Assembly: GCA_022562455.1 (NCBI GenBank)
Contig: JADFPG010000001.1
Span: 1-64,000 of the forward strand
DNA length: 64,000 bases
From: Fidelibacterota bacterium
GTDB lineage: Bacteria > Fidelibacterota > Marinisomatia > Marinisomatales > SCKK01
Direction: 5' to 3'
Shown here: positions 35,539-45,171 of the stretch, piece after piece
How positions within the stretch are numbered: position 1 is the first letter of the stretch
Layout of the letters: every line of letters begins with the position of its first letter
The notes under the pieces: generated by a model
What the model saw: only the letters and a program-made list of their open reading frames with translations
Database searches by the model: none
What the model was told of the DNA's origin: nothing
Program-made: the position numbers and the translations under genes

Positions 35539-37506
35539 TCAAGTTTCCCCGACACTTCGTGTACGGGATCTCCCTGCCTGGTCGGCAGACAGGCGCTTCG
35601 CTTCGACAAGTTTCAACCCACTGGTTTTTCCTGTTAAAATAGAGTTAATTTTTTCAGCAATCCCTCGACCAGATAAATTCATTGCATCTAACAGTTTCAT
35701 TCGATTTCCATGGTCAACAAACTCATCCGGAATTGCCATAATTTCCACTGTACCTGAATACTTTTTAGCGTTTAACCAAGAAAGCACAGACCCACCAAAT
35801 CCTCCCGTCAAAATACCTTCTTCAACAGTAATAATGTGAGAAAAATCGAACATGAGGTTTGATAACATTTTCTCGTCCAGCGGTTTAATAAATCGAGCAT
35901 TGATAACTTGAGGTCTGACTGTATCAGTATTTAATAACCCTATTGCCACTTCAGCTTGCTCTACCATACTTCCCACAGCCAAAACCGCAATTTCTTCTCC
36001 TGGTGAAATCACATCCCATGATCCGATGGTTAGAGAGTTAGCTTGCGTTTTGGGATCAAACCGTATGCTCGATGACTTTGGGTACCGGATGGAAAAGGGT
36101 CCATTGTAGTAATAGAGTCCTGTATATAACAAATCCCGGAATTCATTACCATCTTTAGGAGCAGTTACTACGAGACCCGGTATGTTTTGAAGAAATGCAA
36201 GATCAAAGGTACCGTGGTGTGTCGGACCATCCGGACCTACCACCCCTGCACGATCAAGTGTGAACACAACATGCAAATTCTGAAGAGCAACGTCATGGAT
36301 AATCATGTCGTAAGCTCGTTGTAAAAAAGTAGAATAAATCGAGACTACCGGTTTGATACCTGAAATTGAAAGACCCGCAGCGAATGTAACGGCATGTCCC
36401 TCAGCAATCCCAGTATCGAAAAATCGTTCAGGAAATTTTTTAGCAAAATCCAAAAGACCAGTACCTTCCCGCATTGCGGCAACAATACAGCAGATATCCT
36501 CATCTTTTTTGGCCAAATCACAGATAATTTTGCCAAATACATTACTGTAATCCGGGGCTTCATCTTTTCTCTTCTTTTTACCAACCGACTCTTTATCAGG
36601 TAAGCTGTAATATTTCAGAGGGTCAGCTTCCGCTTGCAATTTTCCACTTCCCTTTAATGTCAGAACATGTACCACAGCCGGATGAGGGAAATCCCTGAGG
36701 TTTTCAAAAGTCTCGATCAATTCATTAAGGTCATGTCCATCAATTGGACCGAAATAACGAAGTCCCAATTCTTCAAAAATCATCCCAGGAACAAGAAACG
36801 ACTTTAATGCCTCTTGAAGACTGTGAAAAACTCTCCGGATAGCTGTAGAACCCGCGGGTACTTTTCCAGTTAACTTCCAAATTTTATCCCGGATACGATT
36901 GTAAATAGGATTGGTGACTATTTTTGTCAGATAATAAGATAACGCTCCAACAGTGGGTGAAATAGACATTTTGTTGTCATTTAGGACAATAAGAAATTGT
37001 CCATTAATATTAGAGGCATTGTTGAGACCTTCATACGCCAACCCTCCTGACATTGCCCCGTCACCAATTATGGAGATAATGCGATGAGTTTTTCCCTGGA
37101 GATCTCGAGCTTTTGCCATTCCCACACCTGCGGATATTGAAGTACTCGCATGACCAGCACCAAAGGCATCATATTCACTTTCCGAACGCTTGCAAAATCC
37201 ACTGATGCCACCTTCCTGACGTAATGTTGGAAACTGATCCCTTCTACCAGTAAGTATCTTGTGGGGATAGCACTGGTGACCCACATCCCAGATCATGAGA
37301 TCATCCGGTGCGTCGAAAACCCTGTGGAGAGCTACTGTCAAATCCACTACTCCTAGAGGCGAAGAAAAGTGCCCACCCTTCTCTTCAACAACATCAATGA
37401 TATATTGTTTTAATTCGTCACAGACCAGATTTAATTCCTCAATCGAGAGATCTTTCAGATCTGCAGGGGAATTTATTCTGTGTAGAATCTTGAAACTATT
37501 CTGCAA
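35539..37506 (-). CDS. dxs: 1-deoxy-D-xylulose-5-phosphate synthase
   Basis: 655 residues. The thiamine diphosphate motif is GDGAMSGGLAYEGLNNA (about 148-164); FDTGIAEGHAVTFAAGL holds the catalytic Glu, and DRAGVVGPDGPTHHG (about 425) is typical. It condenses pyruvate and glyceraldehyde 3-phosphate, first step of the MEP isoprenoid pathway, which IspH 1.5 kb upstream completes. The last ~25 residues (from about LVEAKRL) are translated intergenic repeat, including a CCTGCCTG..CAGACAGG palindrome. The normal family C-terminus falls near KTSGLK. Confidence 0.95.
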   Translation of the reverse strand: MQNSFKILHRINSPADLKDLSIEELNLVCDELKQYIIDVVEEKGGHFSSPLGVVDLTVALHRVFDAPDDLMIWDVGHQCYPHKILTGRRDQFPTLRQEGGISGFCKRSESEYDAFGAGHASTSISAGVGMAKARDLQGKTHRIISIIGDGAMSGGLAYEGLNNASNINGQFLIVLNDNKMSISPTVGALSYYLTKIVTNPIYNRIRDKIWKLTGKVPAGSTAIRRVFHSLQEALKSFLVPGMIFEELGLRYFGPIDGHDLNELIETFENLRDFPHPAVVHVLTLKGSGKLQAEADPLKYYSLPDKESVGKKKRKDEAPDYSNVFGKIICDLAKKDEDICCIVAAMREGTGLLDFAKKFPERFFDTGIAEGHAVTFAAGLSISGIKPVVSIYSTFLQRAYDMIIHDVALQNLHVVFTLDRAGVVGPDGPTHHGTFDLAFLQNIPGLVVTAPKDGNEFRDLLYTGLYYYNGPFSIRYPKSSSIRFDPKTQANSLTIGSWDVISPGEEIAVLAVGSMVEQAEVAIGLLNTDTVRPQVINARFIKPLDEKMLSNLMFDFSHIITVEEGILTGGFGGSVLSWLNAKKYSGTVEIMAIPDEFVDHGNRMKLLDAMNLSGRGIAEKINSILTGKTSGLKLVEAKRLSADQAGRSRTRSVGET

Positions 37507-38083
37507 GGACGGGTTCCCAAATCATGGAAATAAGGAGATCATGAATGGCGCAACTATTTGACAATTCGGGATGAAATGAGGTTGCCATATGAAGTCCTTG
37601 ACGAACAAATACAGGTTCGTTATACAATTCAGCAAGTACTTCCACATTTCCACCGATTGATTTAATCTTGGGCGCTCTTATAAAAACGCCCTTAATAACT
37701 TCTACACCAAATTGGGTTTTAAACTCAATTTCTTCAACAAATGAGTCAACCTGTCTGCCATATGCATTACGTACAATCGTAATATCAAGTAATCCCAACG
37801 GTTTTACTCTGGAATCTCCCCCTCGATTTGCCATCAAAATCATTCCAGCACAGGTACCCATCACAGGATGCGTTTGAGCAAATGTTAAAATTTCATCACG
37901 AATACCGATGTGATCCATCAGTTTGGACATGGTTGTTGATTCACCGCCTGGGATAATGAGCGCATCGCAATTTAATAGGTCATCAGGGTATCGAACAGAT
38001 CGAGTATCTACATTCCTTTTTCTCAGGACCTGTGCGTGCTTATCATAATCTCCCTGGAGAGTTAAAATCCCAACTGTTTGCAT
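37496..38083 (-). CDS. pdxT: Pyridoxal 5'-phosphate synthase glutaminase subunit
   Basis: 195 residues from ATG 38083, which shares one base with the pdxS stop (TAATG). Class I glutamine amidotransferase with IPGGESTTMSKL, nucleophile Cys in GTCAGMILMA (about residue 78) and SFHPELS for the His/Glu pair. It supplies ammonia to PdxS in the DXP-independent PLP pathway. Confidence 0.95.
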   Translation of the reverse strand: MQTVGILTLQGDYDKHAQVLRKRNVDTRSVRYPDDLLNCDALIIPGGESTTMSKLMDHIGIRDEILTFAQTHPVMGTCAGMILMANRGGDSRVKPLGLLDITIVRNAYGRQVDSFVEEIEFKTQFGVEVIKGVFIRAPKIKSIGGNVEVLAELYNEPVFVRQGLHMATSFHPELSNSCAIHDLLISMIWEPVLAE

Positions 38084-38964
38084 TACCACCCTCGTTCCTG
38101 TAGTCGCTGATCTTCCGGTATTTCCGCTATATCGAGACCCTTCATCGCTTTCCGGAGATCATAGGATACTTCCGCCAATTTTTCCGGATTGTCGAAGTAA
38201 GTTACAGCTGCCACAATGGCTCTTGCCCTATTGGGTGGATCTTCCGATTTATAAATACCTGAACCTACAAATACACTCTCAGCACCCAATTGCATCATGA
38301 GGGACGCATCTGCCGGCGTGGCAATTCCACCTGCAGCAAAGTTCGGTACCGGTAGTTTACCCAATTTAGCTACTTGTTTTACCAAGCTGAAGGGTGCTCC
38401 CAATTCCTTAGACTTTGCCATTAACTCTTCTTCATCGAGGATTGTCAGCACCTTCATCTCATTCTGAACTTTACGCATATGCCGAACCGCTTCCACAATA
38501 TTTCCGCTTCCTGCTTCACCCTTTGTCCGAATCAAAGCAGCCCCCTCTCCTATCCTTCTTAATGCTTCACCTAAGTCTCGACACCCGCACACAAAAGGAA
38601 CTTTAAAAGCATGTTTATTGATATGGTTAGCATCATCGGCTGGGGTTAACACTTCACTTTCATCAAGAAAATCAACATCTAATGATTCCAAAATCTGTGC
38701 TTCTGCAAAATGCCCGATCCGGCATTTTGCCATCACAGGAATTGAAACAATGTTCTGGATATCCTTGATCATTTTAGGGGCAGACATGCGGGCTATACCC
38801 CCTTCTGATCTGATATCTGCCGGTATCCGTTCAAGAGCCATGACTGCAACTGCGCCTGCATCTTCCGCAATTTTTGCCTGCTCCGCTGTAGTGACGTCCA
38901 TAATGACGCCACCTTTCAGCATTTCTGCCAAGCCGACTTTTACTTCAAATGATCCTTTTTCCAT
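38083..38964 (-). CDS. pdxS: Pyridoxal 5'-phosphate synthase, lyase subunit
   Basis: 293 residues of the highly conserved PdxS barrel: [53 protein letters not shown] with Lys for the ribose 5-phosphate adduct, and [16 protein letters not shown]. It forms a dodecamer with PdxT and makes PLP from ribose 5-phosphate, glyceraldehyde 3-phosphate and glutamine. It starts 3 bp after ispH. Confidence 0.97.
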   Translation of the reverse strand: MEKGSFEVKVGLAEMLKGGVIMDVTTAEQAKIAEDAGAVAVMALERIPADIRSEGGIARMSAPKMIKDIQNIVSIPVMAKCRIGHFAEAQILESLDVDFLDESEVLTPADDANHINKHAFKVPFVCGCRDLGEALRRIGEGAALIRTKGEAGSGNIVEAVRHMRKVQNEMKVLTILDEEELMAKSKELGAPFSLVKQVAKLGKLPVPNFAAGGIATPADASLMMQLGAESVFVGSGIYKSEDPPNRARAIVAAVTYFDNPEKLAEVSYDLRKAMKGLDIAEIPEDQRLQERGW

Positions 38965-38967
38965 CTC

Positions 38968-39819
38968 TTATTCCTCCTCAAAAACTAATGATATTTCCTC
39001 AATTTTTTCTTTCACTTCCTGAATAAGATAATCCGGAGTTGACGCCCCTGCTGAGATACCAACTTTTTCCGCATCATCGAACCAGTAAGGTTGAATTTCT
39101 TCGGCAGAATTCACTTGATACGTGTTGAGATTGACCTGTTTCGATAAGAGCGTAAGCCGTTTTGAATTGGCGCTTGTGAAAGAACCTATTATAATCATCA
39201 CATCATTTTCTAATGCCAATTCCTTTATCTGGCTTTGGTTTCTTTTCGTCGGAAAACAAATCGTGTTAACAAACCGGAGGTCAAAAACCTTTGTCATGAT
39301 AATATTGATAATTTTCTGAACATTCTCGATAGTCTGTGTAGACTGTGAAACAACCCCTACCCGTTTCATTTTTCTTAATTCTTTCGCTTCTTGAGGGGTT
39401 GCAATTATGATGGGATTTTCTACCTGACTGGCAATTCCTACAACTTCATCATGACCGTGGTCACCGATAATAATGATAGGACGACCCTCCGCTTCAAGCT
39501 TCTTCACTTCATCATGGATGTCCTTCACTAACGGACATGTAGCATCGATGATATTCATCCCTTTAATATGCGCTTCATCCCACACCGCTACTGCTGTTCC
39601 ATGAGCTCTGAATAAAACGGGAGAGCCTTCCGGAATATCGTCCAAATTCTTTACTACCTTTGTTCCAACATCAGCGAGATCCCTGACCACACGTTCATTA
39701 TGTACGATGTCTCCTAACATATAGACTTGACCATTTTCATTGGTATTGTCGTAAGCCAGATTAACAGCATCCCTTACACCAAAGCAATATCCGGCATCTT
39801 TTGCTATGGTGATTTTCAT
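38968..39819 (-). CDS. ispH: 4-hydroxy-3-methylbut-2-enyl diphosphate reductase
   Basis: 283 residues. The three Fe-S cysteines are Cys12 (GYCFGV), Cys95 (DATCPLV) and Cys188 (TICFPTKRNQ); His40, His73 and His121 line the diphosphate pocket. Last enzyme of the MEP pathway, giving IPP and DMAPP. It overlaps the upstream phosphoesterase gene by 4 bp. Confidence 0.96.
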   Translation of the reverse strand: MKITIAKDAGYCFGVRDAVNLAYDNTNENGQVYMLGDIVHNERVVRDLADVGTKVVKNLDDIPEGSPVLFRAHGTAVAVWDEAHIKGMNIIDATCPLVKDIHDEVKKLEAEGRPIIIIGDHGHDEVVGIASQVENPIIIATPQEAKELRKMKRVGVVSQSTQTIENVQKIINIIMTKVFDLRFVNTICFPTKRNQSQIKELALENDVMIIIGSFTSANSKRLTLLSKQVNLNTYQVNSAEEIQPYWFDDAEKVGISAGASTPDYLIQEVKEKIEEISLVFEEE

Positions 39820-40868
39820 TTACCACCCCCCATATTGGATTGCGATTTGATAACATCTAACGTTTCTGATACCACGTATTTTATCGCTTTATCCAATTCC
39901 ATTTCCAAAGTAGAGCCTGCTGCAAAAGGGTGCCCGCCTCCGCCCAATCTACGAGCCAATTCATCAATTCGAATTTTACCTTTTGAACGAAAATTCGCTT
40001 TGCAACGGTTATTATCGATTTCATGAATCATGAGCGTGACTTCAACACCTCCGATAGTCCTTACCAGATCAGTAAAACCTGAGACATCTGCATGGGTTGC
40101 GCCTGCTTCTTTGATCATTTTCATCGTAACGGGAAACCATGCCAACTGACCCCCTCCTTCAATCTTGATATTTCTAAGAGCGGTTCCCATCAGTCGCATT
40201 TTCTCTACGGAATTTACCTCATATACTTCTTTATAAACCTCGTGTGGAAGAACCCCTAATCTTATCATCTCACTTGCCATGTCATGTGCCTCAGGAGATG
40301 TATTATTAAATCTGAAAGAACCTGTATCCGTCATAACAGCTATGTACAATCCATGAGCAATTTTTGAATTCAGTTCGAATTTACCATTAAGCATCATCGT
40401 ATATTGAAGGTATTCCCATATAAGATAACCTGTGGCACAGGCTGAAATGTCGTGCATTGTGTAGTCAAATCCATTGGGTTCATCCTGGGGGTGATGGTCG
40501 ATGGACAGCGATTGGAGACCAAAAGTTTGAATATCTTCACCAAGTTCATTGAGACGTTTAAAATCACCAATATCCAGGATGACTGCAAGGTCTGAGCTTT
40601 TCACCCAATCCGAATGTAATGATCGATCATATACTTCAAACTCACAATATTCCGCCATGAATTTGTACTCACTCGGGAGAACTGATGGATTCAATATGCG
40701 GCATTCTTTCCCCTGGTTTTTCAAATAGCGAACCAATGCCAACTGGGAGCCAAGTCCGTCTCCATCCGGATTGAAGTGGGTGGAGCAGACAATCCTCTCC
40801 GCCTGAGAAAGAAGTCTATGAGCTTCATCCCAACGATATTGTAATCTTTTTTTATCCATGAATGACAT
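39816..40868 (-). CDS. DHH/DHHA1 phosphoesterase, NrnA-like
   Basis: 350 residues. The DHH domain has STHFNPDGDGLGSQLAL (about 33-49), VILDIGD and IDHHPQDEP; the DHHA1 domain has GGGGHPFAAGS near residue 312. This is the NrnA layout: oligoribonuclease and 3',5'-bisphosphate nucleotide (pAp) phosphatase, possibly also acting on pApA from c-di-AMP made by CdaA here. Exact substrate is inferred. Confidence 0.9.
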   Translation of the reverse strand: MSFMDKKRLQYRWDEAHRLLSQAERIVCSTHFNPDGDGLGSQLALVRYLKNQGKECRILNPSVLPSEYKFMAEYCEFEVYDRSLHSDWVKSSDLAVILDIGDFKRLNELGEDIQTFGLQSLSIDHHPQDEPNGFDYTMHDISACATGYLIWEYLQYTMMLNGKFELNSKIAHGLYIAVMTDTGSFRFNNTSPEAHDMASEMIRLGVLPHEVYKEVYEVNSVEKMRLMGTALRNIKIEGGGQLAWFPVTMKMIKEAGATHADVSGFTDLVRTIGGVEVTLMIHEIDNNRCKANFRSKGKIRIDELARRLGGGGHPFAAGSTLEMELDKAIKYVVSETLDVIKSQSNMGGGK

Positions 40869-41022
40869 TATTATGTTAGTCTATTTTACCGAATTTCCGG
40901 AATTCAAATTTACATTTATCATTCGAATTTAACCAATAATTACCCCACCAAAAAGTAACCCCTTAATCATAGGTAGATTTGATGAAAAAGTTTCAAGTTT
41001 CTCCCGAGAATCGGGATAAGTT

Positions 41023-42117
41023 TTATGCCCTGACAAATTGCTTTCCACTTAACTGCCTTACAACACCTTTCAATTCCATGGTTAAAAGTAATGTGAGTAC
41101 TTTTGGAGAATCAAAATCGACTTGTTCCACAATATCATCCACATATTTAGGGTCATCGGTCAATATTTGATATAACTTCATTTCCTCCTTCGATAAGTCC
41201 AACTTTATTTCCGTTTGGACTGGTTTCGGGGGATGCATTAGTCTGGATTTAATTACTTCCACGATTTGACTTGTATTTTCCACAGGGATGGCTCCATGTC
41301 GAATGAGGCGCAAACACCCTACACTCTTTTTATCCGTTAAACGACCGGGAACCGCAAAAACATCTCTATTCTGGTCAACCGCATAAATCGCTGTCAACAA
41401 GGCACCGCTTCGGTTCCCCGCTTCCACTACAATCGTACCATGACTCAAGCCACTGATAATTCGATTTCTCTGTGGAAAATTTCCCGCATCCGGATTCGTC
41501 CCGAATGGAAATTCCGTGAGGATTACTCCGTTCTCTCTGAACATAGGTAATATTTTTCTATTTTCCGCAGGATAAACAATATCCAATCCATTTCCCAAAA
41601 CCGCAATAGTTCGACCCCCTGCAGATAAGGCTGCAACATGGGCAATTGTATCAATTCCCTTCGCAAACCCGCTGATAATTGTTAACCCGGATTTTGCCAA
41701 TTCAGTTGACAGGAGATGCGCATACCTTTTGCCATAGGTTGTTGGAGTACGAGTACCTATTATGGAAATTGAATCAAAATCCTTTTCACAAATTTCTCCT
41801 TTAATAAAGAGTAGAATTGGAGGATCATATATTTTCTTCAGTAATGTTGGATAATCTTGATCCCACAGCGATATAATTTTTACACTCAGTTTGCTCCCCA
41901 TTTCTAATTGATTCTCTGGAAATGAAGTTGGGGTGTAGGATTTGATATTCTGAGCTAACTTGAGATTAATTCTCTCGACTCGGCACAAGTCTGTGATGGA
42001 AACTTTGAAAACTGATTCAGGTTCGCCAAATTTTGCAATCAAAGACCTGATACGGGTAGATCCCAATCCCTGAATTTCCATTAATCTTAAAATTGGTATT
42101 AAACTATCATGTTTCAT
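41023..42117 (-). CDS. dprA: DNA processing protein DprA
   Basis: 364 residues: an N-terminal SAM/HhH-like segment (IQGLGSTRIRSLIAKFG), the Rossmann-like DprA core with IIGTRTPTTYGK, SGFAKGIDTIAH, LGNGLDIVYPAENRKI and VVEAGNRSGAL, and a C-terminal winged helix (DDIVEQVDF..LTLLLTMELKG). It loads RecA on incoming single-stranded DNA during transformation. With comEA at 51 kb it suggests competence. Confidence 0.94.
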   Translation of the reverse strand: MKHDSLIPILRLMEIQGLGSTRIRSLIAKFGEPESVFKVSITDLCRVERINLKLAQNIKSYTPTSFPENQLEMGSKLSVKIISLWDQDYPTLLKKIYDPPILLFIKGEICEKDFDSISIIGTRTPTTYGKRYAHLLSTELAKSGLTIISGFAKGIDTIAHVAALSAGGRTIAVLGNGLDIVYPAENRKILPMFRENGVILTEFPFGTNPDAGNFPQRNRIISGLSHGTIVVEAGNRSGALLTAIYAVDQNRDVFAVPGRLTDKKSVGCLRLIRHGAIPVENTSQIVEVIKSRLMHPPKPVQTEIKLDLSKEEMKLYQILTDDPKYVDDIVEQVDFDSPKVLTLLLTMELKGVVRQLSGKQFVRA

Positions 42118-43084
42118 TCAGTATGCCGTACAATTTGTGAATTAAATTATCCAATCCGTCGCCTGTGACGGCAGAAATAGTAAGTGTTTCATTTCCGGAT
42201 ATTTGGGGAGGAAGTTTGGACATATCACCACTTAACAAATCGGACTTTGTGAAAACGACTATTCTCGGTTTTTCAAGCAAAATTGGATTAAAACTATCCA
42301 ATTCTCCCAACAAAGTATTGAATATTTCATTTAGGTTTTCTTCCGTGGAATCAATTAAGAAGAGTAGAATGGAAGTTCGCTCAATATGTTTAAGGAACCG
42401 GATACCTAATCCCTTTCCCTGGCTTGCCCCTTCGATAAGCCCTGGTATATCTGCCATAACAAAAGAGGTAAAATCTTTATACTTCACGATGCCAAGATGA
42501 GGCTGGAGTGTCGTAAAAGGATAATCTGCTATTTTAGGCTTTGCTGAAGTCAGCCTCGAAAGTAAAGTCGATTTGCCTGCATTAGGAAGACCCACGAGTC
42601 CCACGTCTGCAAGAACCTTTAACTCAACAATAAATTCAAATTTCTGTCCCGGTTGTCCCGGCTGGGCAAAGTCGGGAGTCTGCCTTGTAGCAGTAGCAAA
42701 TTCCGAATTGCCTTTACCTCCCTTCCCTCCTTTAGCGGCGAGAAATTCATCACCATGATTTATCAGGTCTACTACAATAATCTCCTTACTATTTCGCCGT
42801 AAAACGGTTCCCTTGGGTACGGGAATGTAAATATCTTTTCCGTTTTTTCCAGTTTTCCTCCCTCCAGAACCGTCCATTCCGTTTTCAGCTTTATATTGCT
42901 TCCGGTATTTGACATCCTGTAATGTATGAAGTTGACGATCGACTTTAAAAAATACATGACCACCCCGCCCTCCATTACCCCCATCAGGACCCCCTTTGGG
43001 AACATACTTCTCCCTGCGGAAACTGACACAACCGTTCCCACCATGACCGGAGGTCACCTTGATTTTTGCGTAATCAACAAACAT
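42107..43084 (-). CDS. obgE: GTPase Obg/CgtA
   Basis: 325 residues. The glycine-rich Obg domain (1-~158) has GGNGCVSFRREKYVPKGGPD; the GTPase domain has GLPNAGKSTLLS, DIPGLIEGAS and TKSD. It associates with the 50S subunit and links ribosome assembly with growth control. The stop overlaps dprA by 11 bp. Confidence 0.96.
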   Translation of the reverse strand: MFVDYAKIKVTSGHGGNGCVSFRREKYVPKGGPDGGNGGRGGHVFFKVDRQLHTLQDVKYRKQYKAENGMDGSGGRKTGKNGKDIYIPVPKGTVLRRNSKEIIVVDLINHGDEFLAAKGGKGGKGNSEFATATRQTPDFAQPGQPGQKFEFIVELKVLADVGLVGLPNAGKSTLLSRLTSAKPKIADYPFTTLQPHLGIVKYKDFTSFVMADIPGLIEGASQGKGLGIRFLKHIERTSILLFLIDSTEENLNEIFNTLLGELDSFNPILLEKPRIVVFTKSDLLSGDMSKLPPQISGNETLTISAVTGDGLDNLIHKLYGILNET

Positions 43085-43270
43085 AATTCACAACAAATTT
43101 ATGGCTAATGAACGGATTTGGCTATTTTAACAATTTTTAAACGCAAATTTTTACTTGCATTGTAGCAAGTAGATAGTGCTCAAGTGTATAAGTGTTCACG
43201 GATTGAGGTAAATTCAAGATGCAATAACAAAAACAGTTAATATACAGATATGGAAAACATGCTTTATGTA

Positions 43271-43657
43271 TTACCAAACCACATCAATGTTGTATAAGGA
43301 AAATATCTTGTCTCTACTGAGTAAAGAAAACTGCTCGATCTGACACTGAGAGACAAGAAGACGATCAAACGGATCCCGATGATGGAATGGTAGCGATGCC
43401 ACCTGATATACATGACGTAACTTAATAGGTAATATTTTAATACTATTTATTTCCATTTGTTTGCTAATGAACTGTTCAAGAGGAATCGACAGAGTTAATT
43501 TATCCATACTTTTTTTTAAGCTCATCTCCCAGATGCTGGCAATGCTCAGATATCGCGTATTATTCAAATTTTCTATTGCTGCTCTGGCTAGACGACTTAT
43601 TCTAGGATTCCCCTCGCAAAACCAGATAAACGCATGAGTATCTAATAATAAATTCAC
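43271..43657 (-). CDS. vapC: PIN-domain toxin VapC
   Basis: 128 residues. The acidic site of PIN-domain RNases is complete: Asp6 (LLLDTHAF), Glu44 (IWEM), Asp95/Asp98 (HRDPFDRLL) and Asp116. The SIASIWEMSLK block is typical of VapC proteins paired with Phd/YefM-type antitoxins. Start overlaps the antitoxin stop by one base. Confidence 0.92.
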   Translation of the reverse strand: MNLLLDTHAFIWFCEGNPRISRLARAAIENLNNTRYLSIASIWEMSLKKSMDKLTLSIPLEQFISKQMEINSIKILPIKLRHVYQVASLPFHHRDPFDRLLVSQCQIEQFSLLSRDKIFSLYNIDVVW

Positions 43658-43878
43658 TACATATATTCTTTGAAATCTTCCAAAGGTTCATCAAAGTCCT
43701 CTGACATCTTGATAATTCCTTTTGCACTACCAAATAAAGGTTTTTTTCGTTGGTCAGCCGGAACAAGCTTCACAACGGGTGTTTTTCCCTTGGCAATAAC
43801 GACTTCTCCACCCTCCAGTACCTCACGAATTAGTTTGGACAAGTGTGTCTTCGCTTCATGAATTGTGACTTGATGCAT
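43657..43878 (-). CDS. Phd/YefM-type VapB antitoxin
   Basis: 73 residues from ATG 43878, which has AAGGAG six bases upstream; a TTG at 43893 is only an open-frame extension. The sequence HQVTIHEAKTHLSKLIREVL and GGEVVIAKGKTPVVKLVP is the Phd/YefM antitoxin fold. It binds its own promoter with VapC. It is followed directly by vapC. Confidence 0.92.
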   Translation of the reverse strand: MHQVTIHEAKTHLSKLIREVLEGGEVVIAKGKTPVVKLVPADQRKKPLFGSAKGIIKMSEDFDEPLEDFKEYM

Positions 43879-44174
43879 TATCTTCTCCTTCAAAATATTT
43901 TAATTTATATAATTCTTATAAAAATTAAGTAAGAAATATGAATTAGTCAAGTTTCTTAGCTAATTAGAAAATCAAAGATGTTATTCTCCATTTGGCGGAT
44001 ATTCCCATTACATTTAAGAATCCAATCACATCCAGATACTGAGACATTCTGCTTAGGAACTTTCTTCACATTGGTCTGTTTTAATTTGAAAAAGTATTCA
44101 ATTTGACTCTATATGTCATTAAAATTGGAAATACTAATAATATCTCACATTATCCATGTTAAGAAATAAGAAAA
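43879..44174. promoter_or_regulatory. Divergent intergenic region between vapBC and msrBA
   Basis: The only place where transcription diverges. AT-rich, 296 bp, with a TTGACT hexamer at 44103-44108 on the plus strand but no well-spaced -10. No gene seen and no clear operator palindrome for VapB. Confidence 0.35.
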
Positions 44175-45092
44175 ATGAAGAAATTAATAATATTATTTTC
44201 TATAATTCCATTTCTACTCCAAATTGGTAAAGGACAACAGACAATGACATACAACAAACTGACACCCGAAGAAGAAGACGTGATCCTTCAAAAAGGGACA
44301 GAGCGACCTTACTCCGGTAAATACGCAAACCAGCACGAAACAGGGATTTACACTTGCAAGCAATGCAATGTGCAATTGTATCGATCAGAAGATAAATTTG
44401 ATTCCCATTGTGGCTGGCCCAGTTTTGACAATGAAATTGAAGGAGCGGTTAAACGAGTTCCTGATGCAGATGGTGTTCGCACCGAAATAGTTTGTAACAA
44501 TTGCGGCGCTCATTTAGGGCATGTTTTTTTAGGGGAAAGATTCACATCGAAAAATACGAGGCATTGTATCAATTCAATATCAATGAATTTTGTAGCAGCA
44601 GATAAAGTTAAAACTCAACGTGCTGTATTTGCTTCGGGATGCTTCTGGGGGACTGAATATCACTTATCAAAAGTAGACGGGGTCATTTCTACCACCGTAG
44701 GGTACACTGGCGGACATAAAGACAACCCAACATATAAAGAAGTCTGCACGGGAACGACAGGTCATGCTGAAGCGATAGAAGTCATCTATGATCCGGAAAA
44801 AGTAACTTATAAGGAATTAGCCAAGTTATTTTTTGAGACTCATGACCCAACCCAGTTAAACCGGCAGGGACCTGATATTGGATACCAGTATAGATCTGAA
44901 ATATTCTATTTGAATGACGAGCAGAGGGAAACAGCTGAAAAATTGATTACCATTCTGAAGAAAAAAGGATACGGTGTAGTCACAAAAGTTACTCATGCAA
45001 ATACTTTCTGGGAAGCTGAGGATTACCATCAGGATTATTACGATAAAAAGAGGACTCTCCCCTATTGCCATTTCTACATGAAGAAGTTTTAA
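44175..45092 (+). CDS. msrBA: Secreted bifunctional methionine sulfoxide reductase MsrB-MsrA
   Basis: 305 residues and the only plus-strand gene. A signal peptide (MKKLIILFSIIPFLLQIG) precedes an MsrB domain (about 25-143) with zinc Cys61/64 and Cys107/110 and catalytic Cys131 in RHCINSISMNF. An MsrA domain (about 148-305) follows with catalytic Cys156 in GCFWG. It repairs both R and S methionine sulfoxide, and the signal peptide places it in the periplasm. The B-then-A order is the reverse of some Neisseria-type fusions. Confidence 0.94.
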   Translation: MKKLIILFSIIPFLLQIGKGQQTMTYNKLTPEEEDVILQKGTERPYSGKYANQHETGIYTCKQCNVQLYRSEDKFDSHCGWPSFDNEIEGAVKRVPDADGVRTEIVCNNCGAHLGHVFLGERFTSKNTRHCINSISMNFVAADKVKTQRAVFASGCFWGTEYHLSKVDGVISTTVGYTGGHKDNPTYKEVCTGTTGHAEAIEVIYDPEKVTYKELAKLFFETHDPTQLNRQGPDIGYQYRSEIFYLNDEQRETAEKLITILKKKGYGVVTKVTHANTFWEAEDYHQDYYDKKRTLPYCHFYMKKF

Positions 45093-45096
45093 GAGG

Positions 45097-45169
45097 TTCT
45101 TAAACAGATGCGACGCACTTTGATCCAAAGGAATCTTTTACAGGGAAAGTGCGTCGCATCTGTTAAGAA
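45097..45169. terminator. Long hairpin between convergent msrBA and icd
   Basis: The arm TTCTTAAACAGATGCGACGC (continuing ACTTT, 45097-45121) is matched by AAAGTGCGTCGCATCTGTTA (continuing AGAA, 45146-45169), 24 pairs with a single-base bulge. The 24-base loop itself holds the imperfect palindrome GATCCAAAGGAATC. It lies 4 bp after the msrBA stop and 2 bp before the icd stop, so it can fold in both transcripts. Neither side has a long U-run. Confidence 0.65.
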
Positions 45170-45171
45170 AT

